From JAEVLT01 sp044598425 (GTDB taxonomy: Bacteria; Bacillota; Bacilli; Bacillales; Cytobacillaceae): 64,000 bases of DNA. Below the pieces are notes generated by a model, which saw nothing but the letters and a program-made list of their open reading frames with translations, was not told the DNA's origin and searched no databases. Shown piece after piece: positions 25,725 to 34,833 of the stretch (its first letter is position 1; each line of letters begins with the position of its first letter). Made by a program: the position numbers and the translations under genes. Location: NCBI GenBank assembly GCA_044598425.1, contig CP172536.1, positions 1,240,001 through 1,304,000 on the forward strand, in the 5' to 3' direction.

Positions 25725-26662
25725 ACCGGTTAAACGTTGAAATGCCGGGGTTGAAATTAAATAATCCGGTCATGCCGGCATCAGGCTGTTTCGGGTTTGG
25801 CAAAGAGTATAGCGAATTTTATGATTTAAGTGTGCTCGGAGCGATCATGATTAAAGCCACAACACTTGAGCCACGCTTTGGCAACCCAACGCCGAGGGTA
25901 GCGGAAACGGCGGCAGGTATGCTGAATGCGATTGGTCTGCAAAACCCGGGACTTGAAAAAGTTCTTTCAGAAGAACTTCCATGGCTTTCACAATTCGATG
26001 TACCGATTATTGCCAATGTGGCGGGTTCGGTTGAAGAGGATTATGTTGAAGTAGCAAAAGAGATATCCAAAGCAGCAAATGTTCACGCGCTTGAATTAAA
26101 TATTTCCTGCCCGAACGTGAAAAAAGGCGGGATGGCTTTTGGTACAGTTCCTGAAGTTGCAAAACAGCTAACAAAGAAAGTGAAGGAAGTTTCCGAAGTT
26201 CCTGTTTATGTGAAGCTTTCACCGAATGTGTCCAATATTGTCGAGATGGCTAAAGCAGTGGAAGCAGGCGGCGCGGATGGATTGACAATGATCAATACGC
26301 TTGTCGGCATGAGGCTTGACATCAAGACAGGCAAGCCGATTTTAGCGAATCGGACGGGCGGTCTATCAGGACCAGCGATTAAACCGATTGCGATCCGGAT
26401 GATCTATGAAGTAAGCCAGAATGTAAAGCTGCCGATTATCGGCATGGGAGGAATTGCATCAGCTGCCGACGTGATTGAATATTTTTATGCCGGAGCCAGT
26501 GCGGTTGCTGTCGGCACAGCCAACTTCGTCGATCCGTTTGTTTGCCCGACAATCATTGAAGAACTGCCTGCACTTCTTGATCAATTGGGTTACGATCATA
26601 TAAGCGAATGCACAGGAAGGAGCTGGAAGCAGAATGGACAACTCACTTATTATCGCGCTTGA
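25721..26662 (+). CDS. pyrD: Dihydroorotate dehydrogenase (NAD+), catalytic subunit (class 1B)
   Basis: FMN enzyme that oxidises dihydroorotate to orotate. The 313-residue product has a TIM barrel with GCFGFGKEYSEFYDL, the catalytic Cys130 in LNISCPNVKKGG (the cysteine base of class 1 enzymes), and the FMN phosphate site GMGGIASAADVIEYFYAGASAV, of which the core is GMGGI. ATG 25721 overlaps the pyrK stop and follows GGGGAGG. It overlaps pyrF by 29 bases. Confidence 0.96.
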   Translation: MNRLNVEMPGLKLNNPVMPASGCFGFGKEYSEFYDLSVLGAIMIKATTLEPRFGNPTPRVAETAAGMLNAIGLQNPGLEKVLSEELPWLSQFDVPIIANVAGSVEEDYVEVAKEISKAANVHALELNISCPNVKKGGMAFGTVPEVAKQLTKKVKEVSEVPVYVKLSPNVSNIVEMAKAVEAGGADGLTMINTLVGMRLDIKTGKPILANRTGGLSGPAIKPIAIRMIYEVSQNVKLPIIGMGGIASAADVIEYFYAGASAVAVGTANFVDPFVCPTIIEELPALLDQLGYDHISECTGRSWKQNGQLTYYRA

Positions 26663-27350
26663 TTTTGCCGATCGTGATGGAGTGCAGAAGTTTCTTAAAC
26701 CATTTGTGAACGAACAGCTTTTTGTAAAAGTAGGGATGGAGCTCTTTTATAAAGAGGGGCCGGCGATTATCGAGCAGTTGAAACTAGTTGGTCACCGCAT
26801 TTTTCTCGATTTAAAGCTTCATGATATTCCAAATACAGTGAAAAGTACCATGAAAAATCTCGCCCGGTTTGAATGTGATCTCGTCAATGTCCATGCTGCT
26901 GGCGGAAAAGAAATGATGACGGCGGCGCTGGAAGGATTGGAAGCCGGAACTGTCGCCGGCCGCAAACGGCCTGACTGCATTGCAGTGACACAGCTTACAA
27001 GTACTTCAGAACAGCAAATGCAGCGAGAGCAGCTCATTAGAACGTCATTAAAGGAATCGGTGCTGCATTATGCTGCCTTGACGAAGGAAGCGGGATTAGA
27101 CGGTGTTGTTTGTTCCGCTTGGGAAGCGGGGGCGATTCGGGAGCTGCTTGGACGGGATTTTCACACAGTAACACCGGGAATACGTTTGGAATCGGATGAA
27201 ATTCAAGATCAAAAGCGGGTAGCGACACCGCAATTTGCTAAAGAATCAGGGGTTTCGGCGATTGTCGTCGGACGTTCGATAACAAGAGCGGATGATCCGC
27301 TAAAAAGCTACCAGCAATGGATGAAAGCATGGAGAGGGGAAAAAGAATGA
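26634..27350 (+). CDS. pyrF: Orotidine 5'-phosphate decarboxylase
   Basis: Last enzyme of UMP synthesis. The 238-residue TIM barrel has the catalytic FLDLKLHDIPNT (Asp-Lys-Asp array, about residues 59-70), an N-terminal IIALDFAD and the phosphate-gripping VTPGIR and VVGRSITRADDP. ATG 26634 lies inside the end of pyrD with AGGAAGGAG upstream. Its stop overlaps pyrE by four bases. Confidence 0.97.
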   Translation: MDNSLIIALDFADRDGVQKFLKPFVNEQLFVKVGMELFYKEGPAIIEQLKLVGHRIFLDLKLHDIPNTVKSTMKNLARFECDLVNVHAAGGKEMMTAALEGLEAGTVAGRKRPDCIAVTQLTSTSEQQMQREQLIRTSLKESVLHYAALTKEAGLDGVVCSAWEAGAIRELLGRDFHTVTPGIRLESDEIQDQKRVATPQFAKESGVSAIVVGRSITRADDPLKSYQQWMKAWRGEKE

Positions 27351-27985
27351 AATACACAATTGCCGAAAAACTGTTAGAAATTCATGCGGTTGCCTTAAAA
27401 CCGCATGAGCCGTTTACATGGACGTCTGGACTGCGTTCCCCGATTTATTGCGACAATCGCTTAACTTTATCCTACCCCGCTGTTAGAAAGGAGATTGCTG
27501 CAGGCCTGAAGGACTTAATCATCGAGCATTTCCCGGAAGCAGAGGTTGTTGCCGGAACAGCCACAGCAGGAATCCCGCATGCCGCATGGGTGAGCGATCT
27601 GCTCGATCTGCCGATGGTATATGTTCGCTCGAAAGCAAAAGGACATGGCAAGGGAAATCAGATTGAAGGAAAAGTGGAAAAAGGGCAAAAAGTTGTTGTT
27701 GTGGAAGATTTAATTTCAACCGGCGGGAGCGTAATAACAGCCGTTGAGGCACTAAGAGCGGCAGGCTGTGAAGTGCTAGGCGCTGTTTCGATTTTTACAT
27801 ATGGACTTGCAAAAGGGAAAGAGCTGCTCGATCATGCTGCTGTTCGTACAGTTTCCCTCACAGATTTTCCAGCACTAGTTGAAAAAGCAGTTGAAATTGG
27901 CTATGTCAGCGAGGAAGACCGGAACAGCCTTCAAGCGTGGAGCGAGGATCCGAGCGAATGGAGCCGGAAGTGGGAAAGTAGATAA
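27347..27985 (+). CDS. pyrE: Orotate phosphoribosyltransferase
   Basis: Adds PRPP to orotate to give OMP. The 212-residue product has the PRPP loop VVVVEDLISTGGSVITA (about 112-128), FTWTSGLRSPIYCDNR and VRSKAKGHGKGNQIEG. ATG 27347 overlaps the pyrF stop and follows GAGAGGGG. It is the last gene of the operon and is followed by a bidirectional terminator. In B. subtilis a cysH sulfate operon comes next; it is absent here. Confidence 0.97.
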   Translation: MKYTIAEKLLEIHAVALKPHEPFTWTSGLRSPIYCDNRLTLSYPAVRKEIAAGLKDLIIEHFPEAEVVAGTATAGIPHAAWVSDLLDLPMVYVRSKAKGHGKGNQIEGKVEKGQKVVVVEDLISTGGSVITAVEALRAAGCEVLGAVSIFTYGLAKGKELLDHAAVRTVSLTDFPALVEKAVEIGYVSEEDRNSLQAWSEDPSEWSRKWESR

Positions 27986-28005
27986 GCGTTCATGAAACAA
28001 AAAAC

Positions 28006-28040
28006 AGCCTGAAGGAATCAATTTCCCTCAGGCTATTTTC
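28006..28040. terminator. Bidirectional terminator between pyrE and rqcH
   Basis: AGCCTGA (28006-28012) pairs with TCAGGCT (28028-28034), extended inside by GG/CC after one mismatch. On the plus strand a T-rich tract follows; on the minus strand the A run at 27998-28004 reads as T. It can end both convergent transcripts. Confidence 0.85.
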
Positions 28041-29755
28041 TATTCCTTCTTTCTTAATTTCAAGACCATGTCCTCATCCGGAGTTACATAAACCGTTTGC
28101 TGATTTTCGTAGATGACAAATCCGGGTTTTGCGCCGCTTGGTTTTTTAACAAAGCGAACTTTAGTGTAATCAACAGGAACAGAGCTCGAATTTCGAGCCT
28201 TGCTGAAATAAGCGGCGAGAATGGCGGCTTCCTTCAGCGTATGGTCATCCGGTTCCTTGCTGCGAATTACGACATGCGAGCCGGGGATATCTTTCGTGTG
28301 CAGCCAAATTTCATCGCGGGCAGCAAGTTTGTTTGTTAAATAATCATTTTGTTTATTGTTTTTACCGACGATGATTTCTGTCCCGCTTGAGGAGATAAAG
28401 CGATCAAGAATAGGTTTGGCATTCTGGCCTTTTTTCCCGGAGCGATTTTTCCGTACCCGAATATATTTACCTTCAACAAGCTCTTCGCGGATTTCTTCAA
28501 GATCCTTCGGTGACGCGGATTCTACTTGCTGAAGCAAGTTGTCAAAATAGGCTGCTTCTGCCCGGGCGAGATCAATTTGTTCTTCGACAACCGACACGGC
28601 ATTTTTGGCTTTTTGGTATTTTGAAAAATACTTTTGCGCATTTTCGGATGGTGTCTTTCGTGGATCAAGCGGAATGATAACCGTGCTGCCATTTTCATCG
28701 TAATAATCCACTACTTCAATTTCTACCATCCCTTTTTGAACCGCGTAAAGATTGGCCGTCAGCAACTCGCCAAACAGCTGGAATTTATCCGCTTTCTCCG
28801 CTTCTTTAAGCGTGTTTTGAAGTTTGATGATTTTCTTTTCATTCTTTTCTTTTTCGTTTAAAATAAACCGTTCTAAATCATGACCTTGCTGTTTTACACG
28901 GTCGCGTTCCGCCTTGCCAAAATAATAGCGGTCAAGCATCGCGCTTAACGATGAATAGGTCTTAGCTGCCCCTTTTAGATGTTCAAGCGGGAAGAGATAA
29001 AACGCTTCTTTTCCGCTGTATTCAATGATTGCAGGGGATATTGTATTTTTTTTGATCTTTTCAATCAGCTGAATAAAAGTCTTCGGTACAGTTTTTCGAT
29101 TGGCAAGACCGCTTTTATAAATCACTTCTTTTGAAAACAGCGGTGAAATACCTGAAAAGGAATCGACAAGCTGCTTATCGAGTTTGCCGCCATTAAAATC
29201 CAACAGCTTAATGACATCTTCTTCTGTTGCTGTGAAGGGATCCTGCTTGTTTTGTTCCGGTGGAAAAACATACTGTTGCCCTGGTAAAATCGCGCGATGA
29301 CTGTTCAGTGCAAAGGAGATATGCTTAACACTGTCAAGAATGATGCCGCGGATCTTATCAACGAGGACAATGTTGCTGTGCCGCCCCATAATTTCCACAA
29401 TTAACTGCTTATTACTGAGATCGCCGATTTCGTTGCGTCCCTTTATTTCAAAAATAATGATCCGATCTGTCCCAACTTGATAGACATCCTCAAGTAAATA
29501 TCCCTCTAAATGTTTTCTGAGCAGCATGCAAAACATCGGGGGTTCGCTTGGATTGTCATAGGATTCATTAGTCAGCTGTACCCTTGCATAGCTTGGATGT
29601 GCGGAAAGGAGCAGTTTATGATTTTTTCCGTTCGCTCGAATGATTAAAATAATTTCGTTTTTATAGGGCTGATGAACTTTATTGATGCGTCCCCCTTTTA
29701 ACGAACTTGTCAGTTCAGAAACGATTGTGTGTGTAAATAAACCATCAAATGACAT
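28040..29755 (-). CDS. rqcH: Rqc2 homologue RqcH (NFACT family)
   Basis: Binds stalled 50S-peptidyl-tRNA complexes, recruits tRNA-Ala and adds C-terminal alanine tails that mark the chain for degradation. The 571-residue product has NFACT-N (about 1-210, with MFCMLLRKHLEGYL), helical and coiled-coil segments (about 270-430) and the NFACT-R domain (WLHTKDIPGSHVVI, about 490). The start is the ATG at 29755: it has AAAGGATG upstream and puts Asp97-Arg98, the residues needed for tailing in B. subtilis, at exactly those numbers. The ATG three codons earlier overlaps the ribosome site. It is older YloA, once described as fibronectin-binding. Confidence 0.95.
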   Translation of the reverse strand: MSFDGLFTHTIVSELTSSLKGGRINKVHQPYKNEIILIIRANGKNHKLLLSAHPSYARVQLTNESYDNPSEPPMFCMLLRKHLEGYLLEDVYQVGTDRIIIFEIKGRNEIGDLSNKQLIVEIMGRHSNIVLVDKIRGIILDSVKHISFALNSHRAILPGQQYVFPPEQNKQDPFTATEEDVIKLLDFNGGKLDKQLVDSFSGISPLFSKEVIYKSGLANRKTVPKTFIQLIEKIKKNTISPAIIEYSGKEAFYLFPLEHLKGAAKTYSSLSAMLDRYYFGKAERDRVKQQGHDLERFILNEKEKNEKKIIKLQNTLKEAEKADKFQLFGELLTANLYAVQKGMVEIEVVDYYDENGSTVIIPLDPRKTPSENAQKYFSKYQKAKNAVSVVEEQIDLARAEAAYFDNLLQQVESASPKDLEEIREELVEGKYIRVRKNRSGKKGQNAKPILDRFISSSGTEIIVGKNNKQNDYLTNKLAARDEIWLHTKDIPGSHVVIRSKEPDDHTLKEAAILAAYFSKARNSSSVPVDYTKVRFVKKPSGAKPGFVIYENQQTVYVTPDEDMVLKLRKKE

Positions 29756-29827
29756 GGATAACATCCTTTACTATCAATAATTTTCTTGGAAATTTCTATG
29801 CTCTATCACATTAAAAATGATCCTATC

Positions 29828-29857
29828 ATTATATCATAACAAATATACATCTTTTAA
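29828..29857 (-). promoter_or_regulatory. Promoter of rqcH
   Basis: On the minus strand TTAAAA (29857-29852), 18 bases, TATAAT (29833-29828) with TGA directly before the -10. It lies about 70 bases upstream of the rqcH start. Confidence 0.6.
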
Positions 29858-29985
29858 CATAGAAAACTAACCGTTAAAGGAGTCCTCAGCATATCACATT
29901 TAATATAGCATTTTTTTGGACGAGACTGAATAAGCTTTCTTAGAGAATCTGTTGTTGATTTTAAAGGGGGAAGTGAAATGACCGG

Positions 29986-32664
29986 ATGAAATTCCATGAA
30001 ATGGACCTAAACGAAGTTGAACAATCATTGTCGACTAACTTTTCGTCTGGATTAACCGAGAATGAGGCGAAAAAGCGAATTAAGCAGCACGGATACAATG
30101 AATTAGAAGAAGGAGAAAAGCAATCGGCTTTACTCTTATTTTTTAGTCAATTCAAAGATTTTATGGTTCTTGTCCTGCTGGCAGCCACTTTAATCTCCGG
30201 TTTGCTTGGTGAGTATATTGATGCGATTGCAATCATTGCCATCGTTATTTCTAATGGATTTCTTGGCTTTTTTCAAGAAAGGAAAGCGGAAAAATCACTT
30301 CAAGCATTAAAAGAATTATCTGCCCCGCAGGTTTATGTTCTGCGCGATGAAAAATGGATTAGGATTCCTTCAAAGGAAGTAACCATTGGGGATGTACTAA
30401 AATTTTCAAGCGGGGATCGGATTGGGGCAGACGTTCGAATTATCGATGCGAAAAGCTTGGAAATTGAGGAGTCGGCACTTACCGGCGAATCTGTACCAGC
30501 CGTAAAGCATCATAACCCGCTTATGGCAAGCAACCCGGGAGTTGGCGATATGGAAAATATAGCTTTTATGGGAACAATGGTGACTCGGGGAAGCGGAATC
30601 GGAGTTGTAGTTGCCACGGGGATGGATACGGCGATGGGGCAGATTGCAAATTTGCTGCAAAATGCGGAAGCAGCTCAAACACCACTTCAGCGCCGGCTGG
30701 AACAGCTTGGGAAAATTTTAATTGTAGCAGCGCTTTTGTTAACCGTTCTTGTCGTTATGATTGGCGTGATTCAAGGTCACGATCTTTACACAATGTTTTT
30801 AGCAGGAGTATCCCTTGCGGTTGCAGCGATTCCGGAAGGCTTGCCGGCGATTGTAACAGTTGCCTTATCACTTGGGGTTCAAAAAATGATCAAAAAAAAT
30901 GCCATTGTCCGAAAGCTGCCGGCGGTCGAGACGCTTGGCTGTGCTTCGGTCATTTGTTCAGATAAAACCGGCACAATGACGCAGAATAAAATGACAGTGA
31001 CCCATCTGTGGAGCGGGGGAAAAACCTGGACTGTCGATGGTGTTGGCTATGAGCCTTCAGGCCAATTTTATGAGAATAATGAACCGATCCAAATCAGGGA
31101 TGAAAAAGCGCTGCAGCAAATGCTGATCTTTGGAATGATCTGCAATCATTCACAGTTGAATTTTAATGAGGATGATATTGTCCTTGACGGCGACCCTACG
31201 GAAGGTGCCCTGCTGGTGAGCGCAATGAAAGCAGGCTATGATCGTCCGGCGCTGTTAAATGAGTTCACGATCCTGAATGAGTTCCCGTTTGATTCAGCTA
31301 GAAAAATGATGAGCATGCATGTGAAAGATTCAAAAGGCAGGCATTTCATCGTAACAAAAGGAGCGCCGGATGTCCTTTTGGGCGCATGTGAATCGATTCT
31401 TTGGGCTAACCGAAATCAATATTTCAGCAGCGATCTGCAAGCGAAAGTCCAAAATGCAATCAATAATCTTGCTTCGCAGGCGCTGAGAACGATTGCGATA
31501 GCCTACAAGCCGGTGTCTCCAAGTACGGTAATTTTAAGTGAAAAAGAAGCAGAACAGAAATTAACGTTTATCGGGATCCAAGGCATGATTGATCCTCCAA
31601 GGCCTGAAGTGAAGGATGCCGTAAAAGAATGTAAGGCTGCCGGAATCAAAACGGTGATGATTACTGGCGATCATGTCATCACTGCAAAGGCAATCGCCGG
31701 CCAGCTTGGAATTTTAACAAGCAAAAGCAGGGTTTTGGATGGTAAGGCGTTGTCTAATATGACAGTGGGGGAACTGGAAGAAGTTGTTGATGAAGTATCT
31801 GTTTTTGCACGCGTGTCACCGGAGCATAAGCTTAAAATTGTAAAAGCACTGCAAAATAAAGGACATGTTGTTGCGATGACAGGTGATGGTGTAAATGATG
31901 CTCCGGCCATCAAAGCCGCGGACATCGGAGTCGCAATGGGAATCACCGGTACAGACGTTGCCAAGGAAGCATCTGCGCTCGTTTTATTAGATGATAATTT
32001 TGCAACGATTAAAGCGGCGATCAAAGAAGGCCGAAACATCTATGAAAATATTCGTAAATTCATCCGTTACTTGTTAGCATCGAATGTCGGGGAAATTCTC
32101 GTCATGTTGTTTGCGATGATTCTTGGGCTGCCGCTTCCGCTCGTTCCGATCCAAATTCTTTGGGTGAACCTAGTGACAGACGGCTTGCCGGCGATGGCAC
32201 TTGGGGTGGACCGCCCGGAGGATAATGTGATGAGGCGCAATCCCCGCAGTCCTAAGGAAGGTGTCTTTGCAAGGGGACTTGGCTGGAAAGTTATTTCAAG
32301 AGGATTTCTGATTGGGATAGTGACATTAATGTCGTTTATGATTGTCTACAAAAATGATCCTGCAAGACTGCAATACGCACAGACAGTCGCTTTTGCTGCC
32401 CTTGTTATGGCACAATTAATTCATGTTTTTGATTGCCGCAGCGAAAAATCGGTATTGTCGAGAAATCCATTTGGGAATATGTTCCTTGTTGGGTCTGTCA
32501 TTTCATCAATGGCACTTATGCTCGTTGTCATCTATTTCCCGCCATTGCAGCCAATATTCCATACGCTTCCAATCGCTCCGAGAGACTGGCTGCTCATCAT
32601 TGGCTTATCCGCTATTCCAACTTTTTTACTTGCAGGAACATTTTTGGCAAGAAAAACAAAATAA
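29986..32664 (+). CDS. yloB: P-type calcium-transporting ATPase (YloB, SERCA type)
   Basis: ATP-driven membrane pump of the P2A class, expected to move Ca2+. The 892-residue product has an N-terminal cation ATPase domain, the actuator motif LTGESVP (about 166-172), PEGLPA in TM4, the phosphorylation site SDKTGTMTQ with Asp326, MTGDGVNDAP, and about ten membrane segments ending near 885. ATG 29986 gives the family N-terminus MKFHEM. A three-codon frame (ATG ACC GGA TGA, 29978-29989) sits between the strong AAAGGGGG site and this start and overlaps it. B. subtilis YloB is sporulation-linked; GCATATC...CATTTTTT (29889-29916) is only a weak SigE-like match. Confidence 0.95.
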   Translation: MKFHEMDLNEVEQSLSTNFSSGLTENEAKKRIKQHGYNELEEGEKQSALLLFFSQFKDFMVLVLLAATLISGLLGEYIDAIAIIAIVISNGFLGFFQERKAEKSLQALKELSAPQVYVLRDEKWIRIPSKEVTIGDVLKFSSGDRIGADVRIIDAKSLEIEESALTGESVPAVKHHNPLMASNPGVGDMENIAFMGTMVTRGSGIGVVVATGMDTAMGQIANLLQNAEAAQTPLQRRLEQLGKILIVAALLLTVLVVMIGVIQGHDLYTMFLAGVSLAVAAIPEGLPAIVTVALSLGVQKMIKKNAIVRKLPAVETLGCASVICSDKTGTMTQNKMTVTHLWSGGKTWTVDGVGYEPSGQFYENNEPIQIRDEKALQQMLIFGMICNHSQLNFNEDDIVLDGDPTEGALLVSAMKAGYDRPALLNEFTILNEFPFDSARKMMSMHVKDSKGRHFIVTKGAPDVLLGACESILWANRNQYFSSDLQAKVQNAINNLASQALRTIAIAYKPVSPSTVILSEKEAEQKLTFIGIQGMIDPPRPEVKDAVKECKAAGIKTVMITGDHVITAKAIAGQLGILTSKSRVLDGKALSNMTVGELEEVVDEVSVFARVSPEHKLKIVKALQNKGHVVAMTGDGVNDAPAIKAADIGVAMGITGTDVAKEASALVLLDDNFATIKAAIKEGRNIYENIRKFIRYLLASNVGEILVMLFAMILGLPLPLVPIQILWVNLVTDGLPAMALGVDRPEDNVMRRNPRSPKEGVFARGLGWKVISRGFLIGIVTLMSFMIVYKNDPARLQYAQTVAFAALVMAQLIHVFDCRSEKSVLSRNPFGNMFLVGSVISSMALMLVVIYFPPLQPIFHTLPIAPRDWLLIIGLSAIPTFLLAGTFLARKTK

Positions 32665-32668
32665 ACTA

Positions 32669-32677
32669 TGATATAAT
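32669..32677 (+). promoter_or_regulatory. Candidate extended -10 (yloC-remA-gmk-rpoZ)
   Basis: TGATATAAT (32669-32677) is a perfect extended -10 hexamer, but I see no good -35 at the right distance. A start about seven bases on would fall at the base of the hairpin that follows. Confidence 0.35.
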
Positions 32678-32679
32678 CC

Positions 32680-32720
32680 AAAAGGTAGTAGAGAAGGCTC
32701 TATTACCTTTTGTTTTCTTT
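32680..32720 (+). terminator. Terminator after yloB
   Basis: A 14-base-pair stem (32680-32693 with 32698-32711, one G-T pair, loop AAGG) runs into TGTTTTCTTT. Confidence 0.88.
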
Positions 32721-32737
32721 ACATAGGTAGATTGGAT

Positions 32738-33622
32738 GTGCATGAGATGGTTATAAGTATGACAGGCTTTGGAAGAAGCAAGGCAGAGTCAGGACCGTTC
32801 TCTATAAATGTAGAAATTAAAACGGTCAATCACCGCTTTTGTGAATTTAATATTCGAATGCCCCGCCAACTTATTAAAATAGAAGATAAGATGAAGAAAA
32901 AATTAAATCAGCATATCCGTCGCGGCCGGGTGGAAGTATACGTTTCAATTGAGGGTGAAGGAACCGTAACCCGGAAAGTTCATGTTGACTGGAAGCTTAT
33001 TGAAGAATATTATCAGTTTGTCCTTGAAGCGCAGGAGAAATATAAAATCGGAGGTCAAGTAACACTGCAAGATCTGCTGAATCGCGAAGAGCTTGTACAT
33101 ATCGAAGAAAGTGATGCCGGAAATGAAGAACTGGAGAATCTTGTTCTTACCGCAGTCGGCCAAGCTGCTGAACTGCTCAAGCAAATGCGGATTGCCGAAG
33201 GAGAAGAACTGCAAAAGGATTTGACGGCAAACTTGCAGCAAATGGTTAAAGTGGTGGATGAATTAAAGCAGTTTGCCCCGCTTGTTGTCCAAAACTACCA
33301 AGAAAGACTGGAGAAAAGAATGCAGGAGTTTCTTCAGGGACAAGTGGATGAAGCACGGATTTTAACGGAGGTTGCCATTTTTGCCGATAAAGCTGATATC
33401 AATGAGGAAGTGACAAGGCTGAAAAGTCATATTCAACAATTTTATCAAACAATTGAAGAGAATGAACCAATTGGCCGCAAGCTCGATTTCCTCGTGCAGG
33501 AAATGAACAGGGAAGCCAATACGATTGGTTCTAAAGCAAATGATGCAAACATTGCTAAAAAAGTTGTTGAGATGAAAAGTTTGCTTGAGAAATTGAAAGA
33601 ACAGATTCAGAATATAGAGTAG
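32738..33622 (+). CDS. yloC: YicC/YloC family endoribonuclease
   Basis: A 294-residue protein with the family start SMTGFGRSKAES, KTVNHRF and MPRQL in the N-domain, a long helical middle, and a C-terminal domain with AIFADKADINEEVTRLKSHI, PIGRKLDFLVQEMNREANT and SKANDANIAKKVVEMK. YicC of E. coli and YloC are reported endoribonucleases acting in RNA turnover. The start is uncertain: GTG 32738 has AGGT at good distance, whereas ATG 32747 matches the usual family N-terminus. It is probably first in a unit with remA, gmk and rpoZ. Confidence 0.9.
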   Translation: MHEMVISMTGFGRSKAESGPFSINVEIKTVNHRFCEFNIRMPRQLIKIEDKMKKKLNQHIRRGRVEVYVSIEGEGTVTRKVHVDWKLIEEYYQFVLEAQEKYKIGGQVTLQDLLNREELVHIEESDAGNEELENLVLTAVGQAAELLKQMRIAEGEELQKDLTANLQQMVKVVDELKQFAPLVVQNYQERLEKRMQEFLQGQVDEARILTEVAIFADKADINEEVTRLKSHIQQFYQTIEENEPIGRKLDFLVQEMNREANTIGSKANDANIAKKVVEMKSLLEKLKEQIQNIE

Positions 33623-33682
33623 TCCCCGTTTAGAAACTGTTGGACACGGTCAAAATAAGATATTGATGATTGGAGGAGCATC

Positions 33683-33946
33683 ATGTCAATTAAATTGATT
33701 AATATCGGTTATGGAAATATTGTTTCCGCCAATCGGATTATTTCCATAGTAAGCCCTGAATCTGCTCCGATTAAAAGAATCATCCAAGATGCCCGCGACC
33801 GGGGAGTATTGATTGACGCTACATACGGCAGACGAACGCGTGCAGTTATTGTAATGGATAGCGATCATGTCATTCTTTCTGCTGTGCAACCGGAAACAGT
33901 GGCCAATCGTCTGGCGGGCAGTGATGAAATATTTGATGAAGGGTAG
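33683..33946 (+). CDS. remA: Extracellular matrix regulatory protein RemA (DUF370)
   Basis: An 87-residue DNA-binding protein of the RemA/DUF370 family: LINIGYGNIVSANRIISIVSP, then IKRIIQDARDRGVLIDATYG and RRTRAVIVMDSDHVILSAVQP. In B. subtilis RemA activates biofilm matrix and osmoprotection operons by binding repeated sites. A strong GGAGGAG site precedes ATG 33683. It sits 9 bases before gmk. Confidence 0.95.
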   Translation: MSIKLINIGYGNIVSANRIISIVSPESAPIKRIIQDARDRGVLIDATYGRRTRAVIVMDSDHVILSAVQPETVANRLAGSDEIFDEG

Positions 33947-33955
33947 GATTTTAAT

Positions 33956-34570
33956 ATGCAAGAAAAAGGATTGCTCATCGTTCTTTCCGGCCCATCAGGT
34001 GTTGGGAAAGGAACGGTTCGAAAAGCAATTTTTTCCCAGCCTGACACGGCGTTTGAATATTCGATTTCAATGACAACTAGGGCACCAAGAGAAGGGGAAG
34101 TCCATGGGGTTGATTACTTCTTTAAATCGCGCGAGGAGTTTGAAATGCTCATTCAGCAAGGCAAGCTGCTCGAATATGCTGAGTATGTCGGCAATTATTA
34201 TGGCACACCTGTTGACTATGTAAGAGAAACGCTTGATTCCGGCAAGGATGTATTTTTGGAGATTGAAGTAAAAGGCGCCCGCCAAGTCCGGGAGAAGTTT
34301 CCGGAAGGCTTATTTATTTTCTTAATGCCGCCAAGTTTGTCCGAATTAAAAAACCGGATTGTAACACGCGGTACCGAAACAGAGGACTTAATCCACAACC
34401 GGATGCTTACCGCCCGTGAAGAAATTGAAATGATGTCTTTGTATGATTATGTTGTGGAAAATGATCAAGTGGAGCATGCCTGTGAAAAAATAAAAGCGAT
34501 TGTAACTGCAGAGCATTGCCGCAGAGAACGTGTGGAGCATCGCTATTTAAAATTACTGGAGGTTGAATAA
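33956..34570 (+). CDS. gmk: Guanylate kinase
   Basis: Phosphorylates GMP to GDP with ATP. The 204-residue product has the P-loop LSGPSGVGKGTV (about 9-20), the GMP-binding region SMTTRAPREGEVHGVDYFF and YGTPVDYV, and the lid around RGTETEDLIHNRM. The order remA-gmk-rpoZ-coaBC is the one known from Bacillus. Its product feeds GTP and (p)ppGpp metabolism. Confidence 0.97.
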   Translation: MQEKGLLIVLSGPSGVGKGTVRKAIFSQPDTAFEYSISMTTRAPREGEVHGVDYFFKSREEFEMLIQQGKLLEYAEYVGNYYGTPVDYVRETLDSGKDVFLEIEVKGARQVREKFPEGLFIFLMPPSLSELKNRIVTRGTETEDLIHNRMLTAREEIEMMSLYDYVVENDQVEHACEKIKAIVTAEHCRRERVEHRYLKLLEVE

Positions 34571-34571
34571 A

Positions 34572-34787
34572 ATGCTATACCCATCAATTGATTCATTGTT
34601 AGAAAAAATTGACTCTAAATATTCGCTTGTCTCGGTTGCGGCAAAAAGAGCACGCTCCATGCAGCAAACAAAGGACGAACGGCTGCCAAAGTATGTTTCT
34701 TATAAATGCGTAGGGAAAGCCCTCGAAGAAATTTACCAAGGCGAGCTTACGTATCGCGTTGCAAAAAAACAGGAAGCTGTGGAGTAA
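34572..34787 (+). CDS. rpoZ: RNA polymerase omega subunit
   Basis: A 71-residue omega subunit: MLYPSIDSLLEKIDSKYSLV, then AAKRARSMQ and KCVGKALEEIYQGELTY. It helps assemble beta-prime into RNA polymerase. ATG 34572 lies nine bases after GGAGG; an in-frame TTG at 34563 is closer than a working spacing. A terminator follows within 50 bases. Confidence 0.95.
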   Translation: MLYPSIDSLLEKIDSKYSLVSVAAKRARSMQQTKDERLPKYVSYKCVGKALEEIYQGELTYRVAKKQEAVE

Positions 34788-34833
34788 AAGCGAACCCCGT
34801 TGTTCCACCAATTTGTACCGAATTCGGAAAAAG

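Noticed and set aside
29889..29916. SigE-type promoter before yloB
   Set aside because: The -35 is fair (GCATATC) but the -10 CATTTTTT matches only about half of the SigE pattern in an AT-rich stretch.
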